Positions 36,997 to 46,395 of a stretch of 64,000 nt of DNA are shown one piece after another. The DNA is taken from positions 186,001 to 250,000 of the forward strand of contig JAFKKV010000013.1 in NCBI GenBank assembly GCA_017304475.1, given 5' to 3'. The notes under the pieces were generated by a model that was not told the DNA's origin, ran no database searches, and saw nothing but the letters and a program-made list of their open reading frames with translations. Position numbers and translations under genes: made by a program. This DNA comes from Hyphomicrobiales bacterium. Its GTDB lineage: Bacteria > Pseudomonadota > Alphaproteobacteria > Rhizobiales > Phreatobacteraceae. Every line of letters begins with the position of its first letter. Positions within the stretch are counted from its first letter, which is position 1.

Positions 36997-39036
36997 GTGA
37001 GGCGCGTAGCCGGCATCGACGTGGGTGGCACCTTCACCGACCTCCTCCTGACCGAGGCGGACGGCGCGGGTGTTCGCGTCAAACTCGCGAAGGTTCCGAC
37101 CAGCGCCGCCAACCAGGCGGTCGGCGTGGTCAAGGCGATCGAGGCGGCAGGTGTTGGCCCCGCCGATCTCGACCTGATCATTCACGGCACCACCGCCACC
37201 ACCAATGCGGTGCTGGAGCGCAAGGTCGCCAAGGTCGGCCTGATCACCACGCAGGGTTTCCGCGACGTGCTGGAGCTTGGCCGGCGCACCCGGCCGAGCG
37301 CCTATGGCATGACCGGCAGCTTCGAGCCGCTGATCCCCAGGCAATGGCGGCGCGAGGTGCCGGAACGGCTGAACGCCCAGGGTGAGGTCGTGACCCCGCT
37401 CGATGAGGCGGCGGTCGCCTCCGAAATCCAGGCTCTGCTGGCCGAAGGCTGCGAAGCCCTGGTCATCCATTTCCTCCATGCCTATGCCAACCCGGCCCAT
37501 GAGATCCGCGCCGGTGAGATTGCCGCTCGCCTCTGGCCGAACGGCTATGTCACGCTCGGCCACCAGCTTCTCTCCGAGTTTCGCGAATATGAGCGCGGCA
37601 CCACCGCCAGCGTGAATGCCGCGGTGCAGCCGATCCTCGACCGCTATGTCCAGCGGCTGCAGAACGACCTGAGCGCCAAGGGCTTCAGGCACGACCTGCT
37701 CGTCATGAACGGCAATGGCGGCACCGTGCCGGCGACCATGGTCGCCCGCGAGGCGGCCAAGACGGTCATGTCGGGCCCGGCTTCCGGCGTCATGGCGGCC
37801 GCGGCGACGCTGGCCCAGTCGGGCCTCGCCAATGCCATCACCTATGACATGGGCGGCACCTCCACCGACGTCGCGCTGATCCATGGCGGCGTGCCGGAGG
37901 TCTCGGCGGAACTGACCATCGACTATGGCCTGCCGATCCACCTGCCTATGGTCGATGTCAGGACCGTCGGCGCCGGCGGCGGCTCGATCGCCAGCGTCAA
38001 CAAGGCCGGCATGCTGCAGGTCGGCCCGCATTCGGCAGGCTCCGAACCCGGCCCGATCGGTTATGGCCGTGGCGGCACCCGCCCGACCATCACCGACGCC
38101 AACCTGGTGCTCGGCCGGCTCGATCCGGAGCGGCTGACCGCGGTGCAGTCCAAGGTGTCGCTCGCCGAGATCCGCGCCGCGTTCGAGCGTGATCTCGCCA
38201 AACCCCTCGGCATGGGCATCGAGGAGGCAGCCGCCGCCGTCATCCGGCTCGGCAATGTCCACATGACCGGCGCCATCCGCATGGTGTCGCTGTCGCGTGG
38301 TTATGACCCGCGCGATTTCGTGCTGTTCGCCTTTGGCGGCGCCGGCCCGCTGCACGCGGTCGCGCTCGCCCGCGAGCTCGGCATCCCCGAAGTGCTGGTG
38401 CCGGCAAGGCCCGGCCTGACCAATGCGCTCGGCTGCCTGGTCGCCGATCTCCGCCAGGACCGGGTCAATACGGTCAACAAGCCGCTCGACCAGGCCGACA
38501 TGGCCGAGGTTCAGCGCCTGATCGCCGCCCAGCGCGACAGCGCCCTCGCCGTGGTCGAGCAGGAAAAGGCCGAGATCGAGGAGACCGTGATCCTGCATGG
38601 CGCCGACATGCAGTTCCGCGGCCAGACCCATCTGATCCGGGTCGCTCTGCCGGGCGCCGCCGTGACGCGCGAGGAGATCCAGGCCGCTTTCGAGAAAGCC
38701 TATTTCCATCGCTTCCAGGTGCGCCTGCCGGAGATCAAGGCCGTGCTGGTCAACTTGGTCACCAGCGTCATCGGCCGGCGCAAATCCTTCCCGCTCTCGG
38801 CGCTGCTCGATCCCGCGGCGCGGGTGGCGACATCGGGCGAGGCGGTGATCGGAAGCCGCGATCTCCATGCCGACGGCCGCTGGCACAATGCCAAGGTCTA
38901 TGCTCGCGACAAATTGCCGGCCGGCGCCCGTATCGAAGGCCCGGCCGTTATCCAGCAGATCGACGCGACGACGGTGATCGAACCCGGCGCGGTCGCGACC
39001 GTCGACACAATAGGCAATCTGAGGGTGAAGGTATGA
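36997..39036 (+). CDS. hyuA: Hydantoinase/oxoprolinase subunit A (ATP-dependent cyclic amidase)
   Basis: 679 residues from the GTG at 36997. The ATP phosphate-1 motif GIDVGGTFTD is near residues 6-15, DMGGTSTDVAL near the middle, and GGAGPLHAVALARELG with RPGLTNALG follows, all typical of the HyuA/5-oxoprolinase alpha family with an ASKHA-fold ATPase. With HyuB it hydrolyses a cyclic amide or imide (5-oxoproline, N-methylhydantoin, caprolactam and others) using ATP. Here, next to a Mo hydroxylase and a ring-reductase-like protein, I infer a lactam ring as substrate, for example a tetrahydropyridone. It is separated from hyuB by 142 nt holding a palindromic repeat. Confidence 0.9.
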   Translation: MRRVAGIDVGGTFTDLLLTEADGAGVRVKLAKVPTSAANQAVGVVKAIEAAGVGPADLDLIIHGTTATTNAVLERKVAKVGLITTQGFRDVLELGRRTRPSAYGMTGSFEPLIPRQWRREVPERLNAQGEVVTPLDEAAVASEIQALLAEGCEALVIHFLHAYANPAHEIRAGEIAARLWPNGYVTLGHQLLSEFREYERGTTASVNAAVQPILDRYVQRLQNDLSAKGFRHDLLVMNGNGGTVPATMVAREAAKTVMSGPASGVMAAAATLAQSGLANAITYDMGGTSTDVALIHGGVPEVSAELTIDYGLPIHLPMVDVRTVGAGGGSIASVNKAGMLQVGPHSAGSEPGPIGYGRGGTRPTITDANLVLGRLDPERLTAVQSKVSLAEIRAAFERDLAKPLGMGIEEAAAAVIRLGNVHMTGAIRMVSLSRGYDPRDFVLFAFGGAGPLHAVALARELGIPEVLVPARPGLTNALGCLVADLRQDRVNTVNKPLDQADMAEVQRLIAAQRDSALAVVEQEKAEIEETVILHGADMQFRGQTHLIRVALPGAAVTREEIQAAFEKAYFHRFQVRLPEIKAVLVNLVTSVIGRRKSFPLSALLDPAARVATSGEAVIGSRDLHADGRWHNAKVYARDKLPAGARIEGPAVIQQIDATTVIEPGAVATVDTIGNLRVKV

Positions 39037-39064
39037 GAATGATCTCAGCCCGAACGGTCGCGCA

Positions 39065-39150
39065 TCGTCATGCCCGGGCTTGTCCCGGGTATCCACGAAT
39101 GCCCCAACGCACCAATGCGTGGATGGCCGGGACAAGCCCGGCCATGACGA
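39065..39150. repeat. Palindromic repeat doublet, family R1 (copy 2), between hyuA and hyuB
   Basis: Arms 39065-39098 and 39118-39150 are inverted copies of the unit at 7271-7420, here in the opposite arm order and with only 19 nt between, so together they can form one long hairpin. It sits inside an operon and may set the HyuA:HyuB ratio or be a recent insertion that the operon tolerates. Confidence 0.85.
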
Positions 39151-39178
39151 GGGAAGCGCTCGCCCGGAGGACCCAGCC

Positions 39179-40894
39179 ATGACCCTCCAGAGCCTGCCCC
39201 CAGACGCAAAAGCCATCGACGCGCTGACGCTGGCGGTCATTCAGGCCGGCCTGCAGCAGGTCTGCAACGAGATGGACATCGCCTTCTCGCGCTCGGCCTT
39301 CTCGCCCGTCATCGCCGAAGCCGACGACCGCGCCGACGGCATCTATGACCGCGACACCGGCGCCCTGATCAGCCAGGGCGAGTTCGGCCTGCCGGTCTTC
39401 GTCGGCACGATGCAATATTCGACCGGGGAGATCATCCGGCTGATCCGCGAGGGCAAGGCGGGCAAGCCGGAACCGGGCGACATCTATATCGTCAACGACC
39501 CCTATCTCGGCGGCACGCATCTGATGGATGTGCGTTTCGCCAAGCCGGTCTTCGTCGGCGGCGAGCTGTTCTGCTGGCTGCAGAATACCGGCCACTGGCC
39601 CGATATCGGCGGCATGGTGCCGGGCGGCTTTTCGGCCAAGGCGACCGAGGTCGAGCAGGAGGGCCTGCGCCTGCCGCCGGTCAAGCTGTTCAAGAAGGGC
39701 GAAATGGATCCCGAGATCTTCGCGATCATCTCGTCCAATATCCGCATCGCCGAGCAGCGCATCGGCGATATCAAGGCCCAGGCCGCGGCGCTTCTGGTCG
39801 GCGAGACCAGGCTGATGGACCTCGTCGCCAAATATGGCACCGGCACGCTCGACGTCGCGATCAAGGCGATCCGGGCGCGGTCTGCCGAACGCATGCGCGC
39901 CGAGATCCGCCAGATCCCCGACGGCGTCTATCGTTCCGAGGCCTTCGTCGATTCCGACGGCGTGGTGAATGAGCCGCTGAAGATCGCGCTCACCGTGACC
40001 AAGCAGGGCGAGAGCCTCGACTTCGACTTCGCCGGTTCGTCGCCACCCTGCAAGGGGCCGATGAACTCGGTGGTCGCCACCACCTATTCGGCCGTCTATC
40101 TCGGCGTGAAGCACATCTTCCCCGACGTGCCGATCAATGCCGGCGCCTTCGAGCCGCTGACCATCCAGCGTCCCGTCGGCACCTTCCTTGACGCGCTCTA
40201 TCCGCGCCCGGTCTCGGGCTGCGCGGCCGAGGTCTCGCAGCGCATTGCCGAGGCGGTGTTCCTGGCGCTGGTCCAGGCCATTCCCGACAAGGTGACGGCG
40301 GCGCCCGCCGGCACCTCGGGCAATTTCGCGCTCGGCGGCTTCGACCCCGTCAAGCAAGCCAGCTACGTCATGTACAAGATCACCGGCGGCGGCTACGGCG
40401 GCAATGGGATGCAGGACGGCCTGACCAATGGCTGCTCGACCATCGGCATTTCCAAGACCGCGCCGATCGAGGTGATGGAGCAATATTACCCGGTGCTGTT
40501 CCGCCGCTTCGCGCTGCGCGAGGGGTCGGGCGGCGCCGGCGAGAAGCGCGGCGGCTTCGGCGTGCATTACGAGATGGAACTGCTGCGCGGCGAGGCGCGC
40601 GCCTCCTTCGTCATGGATCATGGCCGCTTCGGACCCCCCGGCGTGCTGGGCGGCGCAGACGGCGCACCGAATGTCGTGAAGATCCATCGCGACGGCACCA
40701 CGACCATTCCCGAGCACCTGTCCAAGGACCAGGACATCGCGATCCGCGCCGGCGACCGTGTCGAGGTGATGACGCCGGGCGGCGGCGGTTATGGCGACCC
40801 GGCCAAACGCGACCCGGCGCTCGTCGCCCGCGACGTGGCACGCGGCTATTACACGGCCGATGAGGCGGCCAGGCTCTGGGGATGGAGGGCCTGA
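39179..40894 (+). CDS. hyuB: Hydantoinase/oxoprolinase subunit B
   Basis: 571 residues. Landmarks: FSRSAFSPVIAEADDRADGIYD near 35-56 (mentioned only as position), GDIYIVNDPYLGGTHLMD, SSPPCKGPMNSV, and the glycine-rich GGGYGGNGMQDG, with MTPGGGGYGDP at the end, as in HyuB/oxoprolinase beta subunits. The B subunit contains the amide-cleaving site that receives the ATP-activated ring. GGAGG at 39166-39170 supports the ATG at 39179; the open frame to 39080 is the R1 repeat read through. The stop overlaps the next start (TGATG). Confidence 0.9.
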   Translation: MTLQSLPPDAKAIDALTLAVIQAGLQQVCNEMDIAFSRSAFSPVIAEADDRADGIYDRDTGALISQGEFGLPVFVGTMQYSTGEIIRLIREGKAGKPEPGDIYIVNDPYLGGTHLMDVRFAKPVFVGGELFCWLQNTGHWPDIGGMVPGGFSAKATEVEQEGLRLPPVKLFKKGEMDPEIFAIISSNIRIAEQRIGDIKAQAAALLVGETRLMDLVAKYGTGTLDVAIKAIRARSAERMRAEIRQIPDGVYRSEAFVDSDGVVNEPLKIALTVTKQGESLDFDFAGSSPPCKGPMNSVVATTYSAVYLGVKHIFPDVPINAGAFEPLTIQRPVGTFLDALYPRPVSGCAAEVSQRIAEAVFLALVQAIPDKVTAAPAGTSGNFALGGFDPVKQASYVMYKITGGGYGGNGMQDGLTNGCSTIGISKTAPIEVMEQYYPVLFRRFALREGSGGAGEKRGGFGVHYEMELLRGEARASFVMDHGRFGPPGVLGGADGAPNVVKIHRDGTTTIPEHLSKDQDIAIRAGDRVEVMTPGGGGYGDPAKRDPALVARDVARGYYTADEAARLWGWRA

Positions 40895-41760
40895 TGGTCG
40901 CCTATCACCGCCCGCGGACATTGGCCGAAGCGCTCGAGATCCGGGCCTCCCAGGACGTCGCCGTTCTGGCCGGCGGCACCGACATCTATCCAGTACGCAC
41001 GGCCCGGCGCGCCTGGGGCGACCCGACGCACAAGGACGTGCTCGACCTCACCGCCATTCCAGGCCTGCGCGGCATCACCGATCAGGGCGACCACTGGCGG
41101 ATCAGCTGCCTGACCACCTGGACCGACCTGATCCGCGCCGATCTGCCGCCGCAATTCGACGCCTACCGGCAGGCCGCGCGCGAGGTCGGCGGTGTCCAGG
41201 TGCAGAATTTGGGCACGCTGACCGGCAATATCGTCACGGCCTCGCCGGCCGGCGACGGCATTCCGAACCTCCTGGCGCTCGATGCGCAGGTCGAGCTGTC
41301 GAGCCTTGCGGGCACCCGCAGCCTGGCGCTCGGTCAGTTCATCGACGGCTATCGCCACACCGCGATGCGCGCCGATGAGATCGTCACCGCGCTCGCCATC
41401 CCGAAGCTCGCCAATGCGCGCTCCTGTTTCAAGAAGCTCGGCGCCCGCAAATATCTGGTCATCTCGATCGCCATGGTGTCCGGCGTCGTCGCCATCGACA
41501 GCACCGGCCGGATCGGCGAGGCGCGGATCGCGGTCGGCGCCTGCTCGGCGGTGGCGGCGCGGCTGACCACCCTCGAAGCGGTACTGGCCGGCGCACCGCT
41601 GGCCTCGGCCGCCGCGCTGGTCGCACCTGATCATCTCGACGCGCTCACCCCGATCGACGACGTGCGCGCCACCGGCGCCTATCGCCGCGCCGCGGCGCTT
41701 GCCCTGGTGCGCGACTGCCTGGCCGATCTTGCCGCAGAGAGCCTTCGGAGGGCTGCCTGA
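40894..41760 (+). CDS. Molybdenum hydroxylase FAD subunit (xanthine dehydrogenase family, CoxM/NdhF-like)
   Basis: 288 residues. FAD-binding motifs AGGTDIYP (N-terminal) and TLTGNIVTASPAGDGIP match the FAD_binding_5 domain, and a CO_deh_flav_C domain follows (KKLGARKYLVISIAM). It carries electrons from the 2Fe-2S clusters of the next protein to an acceptor. GGAGGG at 40883-40888 and the TGATG overlap place the start at 40894; the ATG at 40882 would lie on the ribosome site. Its stop overlaps the Mo-subunit start (TGATG). Confidence 0.9.
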   Translation: MVAYHRPRTLAEALEIRASQDVAVLAGGTDIYPVRTARRAWGDPTHKDVLDLTAIPGLRGITDQGDHWRISCLTTWTDLIRADLPPQFDAYRQAAREVGGVQVQNLGTLTGNIVTASPAGDGIPNLLALDAQVELSSLAGTRSLALGQFIDGYRHTAMRADEIVTALAIPKLANARSCFKKLGARKYLVISIAMVSGVVAIDSTGRIGEARIAVGACSAVAARLTTLEAVLAGAPLASAAALVAPDHLDALTPIDDVRATGAYRRAAALALVRDCLADLAAESLRRAA

Positions 41761-44513
41761 TGCTCGACAAACCGAGCGACATCACCTTGACGCTGACGGT
41801 GAACGGGACAGCCCATCAGGTGGCGGCGCCGCCCTTCGCCTCGCTCGCCGACACGCTGCGCGAGCGCATGGGCCTGACCGGCACCAAGATCGGTTGCGAT
41901 GCCGGCGATTGCGGCGCCTGCACCGTGCTGATGGAGGGCGAGCAGGTCTGTTCCTGCCTCATCTCCTCCGCCCAGGCCGAAGGCAAGGCGATCACCACCA
42001 TCGAGGCGCGGCACCCTCTTGTCGACCGCCTGCGCAGCGCGTTCCTCGCCCATGGCGCGGCCCAATGCGGCATCTGCACGCCGGGCATGATCATGGCCGC
42101 CGCCGATCTGCTCGGTCGCAATCAGAACCCCAGCCGGCGTGACATCGAGGACGGCATTGGCGGCGTGCTCTGCCGCTGCACCGGTTACGTCAAGATCATC
42201 GAGGCGATCGCCGATGTGGCACGCGGTTCCAACCGCGTGGCGCCGCAGGCGGAAGCCGGCGAAGCCGTCGGCGCGCGCATCGCCCGGGCCGACGGCATGC
42301 CGAAGGTCTGCGGCACCGACAGGTTCGGTGCCGACAGCGCGCCGGCCGACGCCCTGTGGCTGCGCGCGGTGCGCTCGCCCCACGCCCATGCGCGCTTCGC
42401 GCTCGGCGATCTCGACGCGGTGAAAGCCGCCCATCCGGGCCTCGTCGCCATCCTGACCGCTGCCGATATTCCCGGTGCGAACTCCTTCGGCATCTTCCCG
42501 ACCATCAAGGACCAGCCGGTGCTGGCGCCGGGTTTCGTGCGCTATCGCGGCGAGGCCGTGCTGGCGCTGGTCGGCTCGCGCGAAGCGGTCGAAGGCCTTG
42601 CCGATACAGCGTTGCCGATCACCTGGACCGTCGATGCTGCCTTGATCGGCGTCGAGGCCGGGCTCGCCGAGGGCGCCGCGCCGCTGCATGCCAACATTCC
42701 CGACAATGTGCTGACCCGCGGCTATCTCGAGACCGGCGATGTCGAGGAAGGCCACCGCCTCGGCGCGGCGACCGCCGAGGGCCATTTCCGCACAGGTTTC
42801 GTCGAACATGCCTATATCGAGCCGGAAGCCGGCTATGCCGAGCGTGTCGGCGATCGTATCGAGGTCACCGCCTGCACCCAGGCCGCGGTCATGGACCAGG
42901 AGGAGGTCGCGCGTGTCATCGGCGTGCCGATGAGCGATGTCCGGATCGTGCCGACCGCCTGCGGCGGCGGCTTCGGCGGCAAGCTCGACGTATCGATCCA
43001 GCCGCTGATCGCGGTCGCCGCCTGGCTCACCCGCAAGCCCGTGCGGGTGGTCTATTCGCGCACCGAGAGCATGGCCTCGACCACCAAGCGCCACCCCTCG
43101 AAGATCTGGGCCAAGGCCTCGGCCGACACGCAAGGCCGCTTCACCGCCTATCAGATGACCGGCGACTTCAACACCGGCGCCTATGCCTCCTGGGGGCCGA
43201 CGGTCGCGAACCGCGTGCCAGTCCACGCCACCGGCCCCTACAAGGTGCCGCATGTGAAGAACGCCACCCGCGCCGTGCACACCCATGAGGTTCCGGCCGG
43301 CGCCTTTCGTGGTTTCGGCGTGCCGCAGGCGGCGATCGCCGGCGAAACGCTGATCGACGATCTCGCCGAGCGGCTCGGGCTCGATCGCTGGGCGATCCGG
43401 CGCATCAATGCCATCGACCATGGCGACCGGACGCCGACCGGCCAGGTGCTGCATGCCTCCGCCGGCCTGCCGCAATGCCTCGACGCGGTGAAGGCCGACT
43501 ATGACGCCATGGTCGCGGCGGCCGAGGCCGAGAATGCCAAGGGCGGCCGCATCGCGCGCGGCGTCGGTGTTGCCTGCATGTGGTATGGCTGCGGCAATAC
43601 CTCGATGTCGAACCCGTCGCGCATGCGCATCACGCTGACCGCCGCGGGCAAGCTGACCTTCCTGAACGGCGCCGTCGATATCGGCCAGGGCTCCACCACC
43701 GTGCTCCTGCAGATCGCGGCCGATGCGCTGGGCCTGCCGACCACCGATTTCGATTTCGTCATCGGCGATACCGACCGGACCTATGACGCCGGCAAGACAT
43801 CGGCCTCGCGCCAGACCTTCGTCTCGGGCAATGCCTCCAAACTCGCCGGCCTCGACCTGCGCGCCAAGATCCTGGCGCTCGCCAATGCCGGGCCGAAGGC
43901 GAAGCTGAAGCTGGAAGGCACGCGGCTGACGGTGACCGACGGCGAGGCCGGCCGGGTGATCGATCTGGCCACCCTGGAGGCGGGCGAGACCGGCATCGTG
44001 CTGGCGGGCGAAGGTCAGTACGATCCGCCGACCACCGTGCTCGACGCAAAGGGCCAGGGCATTCCCTATGCGACCTATGGTTTCGCCGCCCAGGTCGCCG
44101 AGGTCGCCGTCGACCGGGTGCTCGGCACCGTCAAAGTGACCCGCATCGTCGCCGCCCATGATGTCGGCCGTGCCATCAACCCGACACTGACCGAGGGCCA
44201 GATCCATGGCGGCATCGCCCAGGGCCTCGGCCTGGCGCTGATGGAGGAATATCTGCCGGGCCGCACGGAGAACCTGCACGACTACCTGATCCCGACCGCC
44301 GGCGACATGCCCGAGATCGTGGTCAAGCTGATCGAGGACACCGAGCCGGAAGGACCGTTCGGCGCCAAGGGTGTCGGCGAACCGGCGCTGGTCGCGACGG
44401 CGCCGGCCATTCTCTCGGCGATCCGCCACGCCACCGGCGTGCGCATGAACGAGGTGCCGGTACTGCCGCACAAGCTCTGGGACGCCATGCAGAAGCGGGA
44501 GGCCGCGGAATGA
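41760..44513 (+). CDS. Fused 2Fe-2S and molybdopterin subunit of a Mo hydroxylase (nicotinate dehydrogenase-like candidate)
   Basis: 917 residues. Residues 1-160 hold two 2Fe-2S clusters: C46, C51, C54 and C66 (plant ferredoxin type), and C103, C106, C138 and C140 (four-helix type). From about 170 comes the aldehyde oxidase/xanthine dehydrogenase Mo domain with CGGGFGGKLD, GAFRGFGVPQ, GGIAQGLG and the catalytic glutamate E874 in GAKGVGEPAL. It hydroxylates a carbon next to a ring nitrogen or an aldehyde with water as oxygen source. Fe-S plus Mo fusion is as in Desulfovibrio aldehyde oxidoreductase and E. coli XdhD, but here a separate FAD subunit is encoded upstream. Given the Hnr-like gene downstream, nicotinate or a related heterocycle is the best guess for substrate. 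Confidence 0.88.
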   Translation: MLDKPSDITLTLTVNGTAHQVAAPPFASLADTLRERMGLTGTKIGCDAGDCGACTVLMEGEQVCSCLISSAQAEGKAITTIEARHPLVDRLRSAFLAHGAAQCGICTPGMIMAAADLLGRNQNPSRRDIEDGIGGVLCRCTGYVKIIEAIADVARGSNRVAPQAEAGEAVGARIARADGMPKVCGTDRFGADSAPADALWLRAVRSPHAHARFALGDLDAVKAAHPGLVAILTAADIPGANSFGIFPTIKDQPVLAPGFVRYRGEAVLALVGSREAVEGLADTALPITWTVDAALIGVEAGLAEGAAPLHANIPDNVLTRGYLETGDVEEGHRLGAATAEGHFRTGFVEHAYIEPEAGYAERVGDRIEVTACTQAAVMDQEEVARVIGVPMSDVRIVPTACGGGFGGKLDVSIQPLIAVAAWLTRKPVRVVYSRTESMASTTKRHPSKIWAKASADTQGRFTAYQMTGDFNTGAYASWGPTVANRVPVHATGPYKVPHVKNATRAVHTHEVPAGAFRGFGVPQAAIAGETLIDDLAERLGLDRWAIRRINAIDHGDRTPTGQVLHASAGLPQCLDAVKADYDAMVAAAEAENAKGGRIARGVGVACMWYGCGNTSMSNPSRMRITLTAAGKLTFLNGAVDIGQGSTTVLLQIAADALGLPTTDFDFVIGDTDRTYDAGKTSASRQTFVSGNASKLAGLDLRAKILALANAGPKAKLKLEGTRLTVTDGEAGRVIDLATLEAGETGIVLAGEGQYDPPTTVLDAKGQGIPYATYGFAAQVAEVAVDRVLGTVKVTRIVAAHDVGRAINPTLTEGQIHGGIAQGLGLALMEEYLPGRTENLHDYLIPTAGDMPEIVVKLIEDTEPEGPFGAKGVGEPALVATAPAILSAIRHATGVRMNEVPVLPHKLWDAMQKREAAE

Positions 44514-44619
44514 GGGGCTCGACCGTGACTGATGGCGAGAGCAACCGGTTCTTGGAAGTCTGCGCTAGGCTGCAGGGAATTGCCTCGCTCTCGTGGAGAG
44601 AGAGAACGGCGCAGACGAA

Positions 44620-44806
44620 CCAACCCTCTCCCATAGGGAGAGGGTGGCAGCGTCAGCTGCCGGGTGAGGGGCGTAAGCCCTCAGGACAGGCGCCGGGCCT
44701 CTTGCTTCGAACCACGCGAATACCGCCCGGGCCAACCCCATCCGGATATGGACGTCCCCTCACCCGGCGCCTGACGGCGCCACCCTCTCCCTATGGGAGA
44801 GGGTTG
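44620..44806. repeat. Inverted repeat doublet, family R4, in a 373-nt gene-free stretch
   Basis: Arms 44621-44674 and 44752-44806 are near-perfect reverse complements. Each contains its own hairpin CCCTCTCCC-ATA-GGGAGAGGG or the equivalent. Spacer 77 nt. It sits between the Mo-subunit gene and the Hnr-like gene, so it could reduce read-through and separate expression of the two halves of the locus. Apart from the repeat, 44514-44886 shows no operator-like site or gene. Confidence 0.85.
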
Positions 44807-44886
44807 ATTCAGAAGCCCTCTTTGCCCGCCGCTCCACTGCGTGGCTCTGTCGCGAGAGTTCTCGCCCAACCCATCGGGAGGTCCGC

Positions 44887-46395
44887 ATGACCGCCACCGA
44901 CCAGCTCTCGCGGGAAGCCCGTTCGAAGAAATTCGGCGCCGCCGAAGGTGACGGCATCCTGCGCTGCGACGCCTGCCCGGTGCTCTGCCGGATCCGGCCG
45001 GGCCGCGCGGGCGCCTGCTCGCGCTACGCCAATGAGAACGGCCAGCTCGTCCGCACCGACCCCGTCGTGCTGCTCGCCAAGACGGTGGAGGACGGCGGCA
45101 AGCTGGTCGAGTTCGGCCGCAACGACTGGGACGGCCAGGCGCTCGATCCGAACCGGACCTTCGTCACCGGCATCGGCTCCGGCACCACCTATCCCGACTA
45201 CAAGCCGGCCCCCTTCATCGTCTCGGCCGAGCATGACGGCGTCGACACGGTCACCGTCGTGACCGAAGGCATTTTCAGCTATTGCGGCGTCAAGGTGAAG
45301 ATCGACACGGATCGCCATCTCGGCCCGGAGGCAGCCCCGATCCGGGTCAATGGTGAACAGGTCGGCCATGTCTCGACCGCCGAATATGGCTCGCAGATGC
45401 TGTCCATCGGCGGCGTCAGGCACCTGACCGGAGGTTCCAAGAAGGAAGGCAACGTCACCTGCGACACCATGCTCAAGCTCTGCGCGGGCGAGCCGGTGAC
45501 CATGGTGATCGACGGCGGTCACCAGGTGGTGGTCGAAGCCAATGCCGCGCCTGTTGTCGACGGCAAGCCGGAACAGCGCATGCGCGTCGGCTGCGGCTCG
45601 GCGACCGTCGGCATCTTCGCCAAGCAATGGCTCGGCCATGTCGACGAGGTGATCGTGGTCGACGACCACATCACCGGCGTGCTGACCGAACATCAGGCCG
45701 GCCGCGTGCTCGACATGAAGCAGGCCGGTATCCGGGTGCGCGGGCGCAAGTCGACGCCCGGCCGCTATTTCCAGGTGGCCAATCCGGGCATCGGCTGGGG
45801 CGGAACGGATATCGAGGATCCCCTGTCGATCATCCAGAAGATCGACCCCGAAACGGCCTGGCCGGGCCTGCGCCTGCTGATGACTTCGACCACCGGCGAG
45901 CACTTCCTCTATTGCGTGCTCGACGACAACCTTGTGCCGGTGCCCGCGCCCATCCCGGAGCCGGTGATGAAGGTCGTCGACCGTATCGGCGAGAATTGCG
46001 AACCCTCGCTCTGCACCGTGCTGTTCATGGCCGGTGCCGGCGGCTCGCTGCGTGCCGGCGTCACCGAAAACCCTGTTCTGCTGACCCGTTCGGTGGCCAG
46101 CGGCGAGACGCGCGTCACGATGGGCGGCGCGCCTGTTTATCTCTGGCCCGGCGGCGGCATCACCGTCATGGCCGATGTCACCAGGCTGCCGAAAAACGCC
46201 TTCGGCTATGTGCCGACACCGGCCATTGTCGCGCCCATCGAGTTCACCTTGCCGCGCGCGCTCTACGACAAGCTCGGCGGTCATATGGAGGATGTCGTGT
46301 CGATCGGCGATATCCTGCGCGACGTGGCGCCCCAGGCCCGTATCGACGGCTGGGACAGCGACAATCCCTGGCCCTTTCCGGGAGCCCGTGCATGA
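44887..46395 (+). CDS. 6-hydroxynicotinate reductase-like 4Fe-4S protein
   Basis: 502 residues. Four N-terminal cysteines, C27, C30, C34 and C44 (CDACPVLC then AGACSRY), suggest a 4Fe-4S cluster. The body (for example EGIFSYCGVKVK, RVGCGSATVGIFAK, NPGIGWGGTD) resembles proteins annotated as 6-hydroxynicotinate reductase, known from nicotinate fermentation in Eubacterium barkeri (EC 1.3.7.1, ferredoxin-dependent reduction to 1,4,5,6-tetrahydro-6-oxonicotinate) with homologues in Rhizobiales and Burkholderiales. I base this on recalled family similarity, so it needs a search. It is the first gene of a tight run with MarR, UPF0280, AA_synth, GNAT and CoA-transferase genes. Upstream is the R4 repeat. 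Another ring reductase with a similar substrate is the alternative. Confidence 0.6.
   Translation: MTATDQLSREARSKKFGAAEGDGILRCDACPVLCRIRPGRAGACSRYANENGQLVRTDPVVLLAKTVEDGGKLVEFGRNDWDGQALDPNRTFVTGIGSGTTYPDYKPAPFIVSAEHDGVDTVTVVTEGIFSYCGVKVKIDTDRHLGPEAAPIRVNGEQVGHVSTAEYGSQMLSIGGVRHLTGGSKKEGNVTCDTMLKLCAGEPVTMVIDGGHQVVVEANAAPVVDGKPEQRMRVGCGSATVGIFAKQWLGHVDEVIVVDDHITGVLTEHQAGRVLDMKQAGIRVRGRKSTPGRYFQVANPGIGWGGTDIEDPLSIIQKIDPETAWPGLRLLMTSTTGEHFLYCVLDDNLVPVPAPIPEPVMKVVDRIGENCEPSLCTVLFMAGAGGSLRAGVTENPVLLTRSVASGETRVTMGGAPVYLWPGGGITVMADVTRLPKNAFGYVPTPAIVAPIEFTLPRALYDKLGGHMEDVVSIGDILRDVAPQARIDGWDSDNPWPFPGARA

Noticed and set aside
39037..39055. AGAATGATCTC after hyuA as a fourth operator
   Set aside because: Only the right-hand AATGATCTC resembles sites B and C; the left arm and the ACG core are absent.
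36070..39240. Very long open frame on the minus strand opposite livF and hyuA (over 1000 codons)
   Set aside because: It mirrors the codon phase of well-supported genes on the plus strand, its translation is His/Asp/Gly/Arg-rich low-complexity text, and no family is recognisable. Typical shadow in high-GC DNA. The same applies to the long frames at 41679-44471 (minus), 17312-19216 (plus), 20759-22645 (plus) and 15288-17054 (plus).
45595..45615. GCGSAT in the Hnr-like protein as a possible ApbE flavinylation motif
   Set aside because: The consensus needs an acidic residue several positions before the Ala-Thr; here it is Val, so covalent FMN attachment by the UPF0280 protein is not supported by motif.
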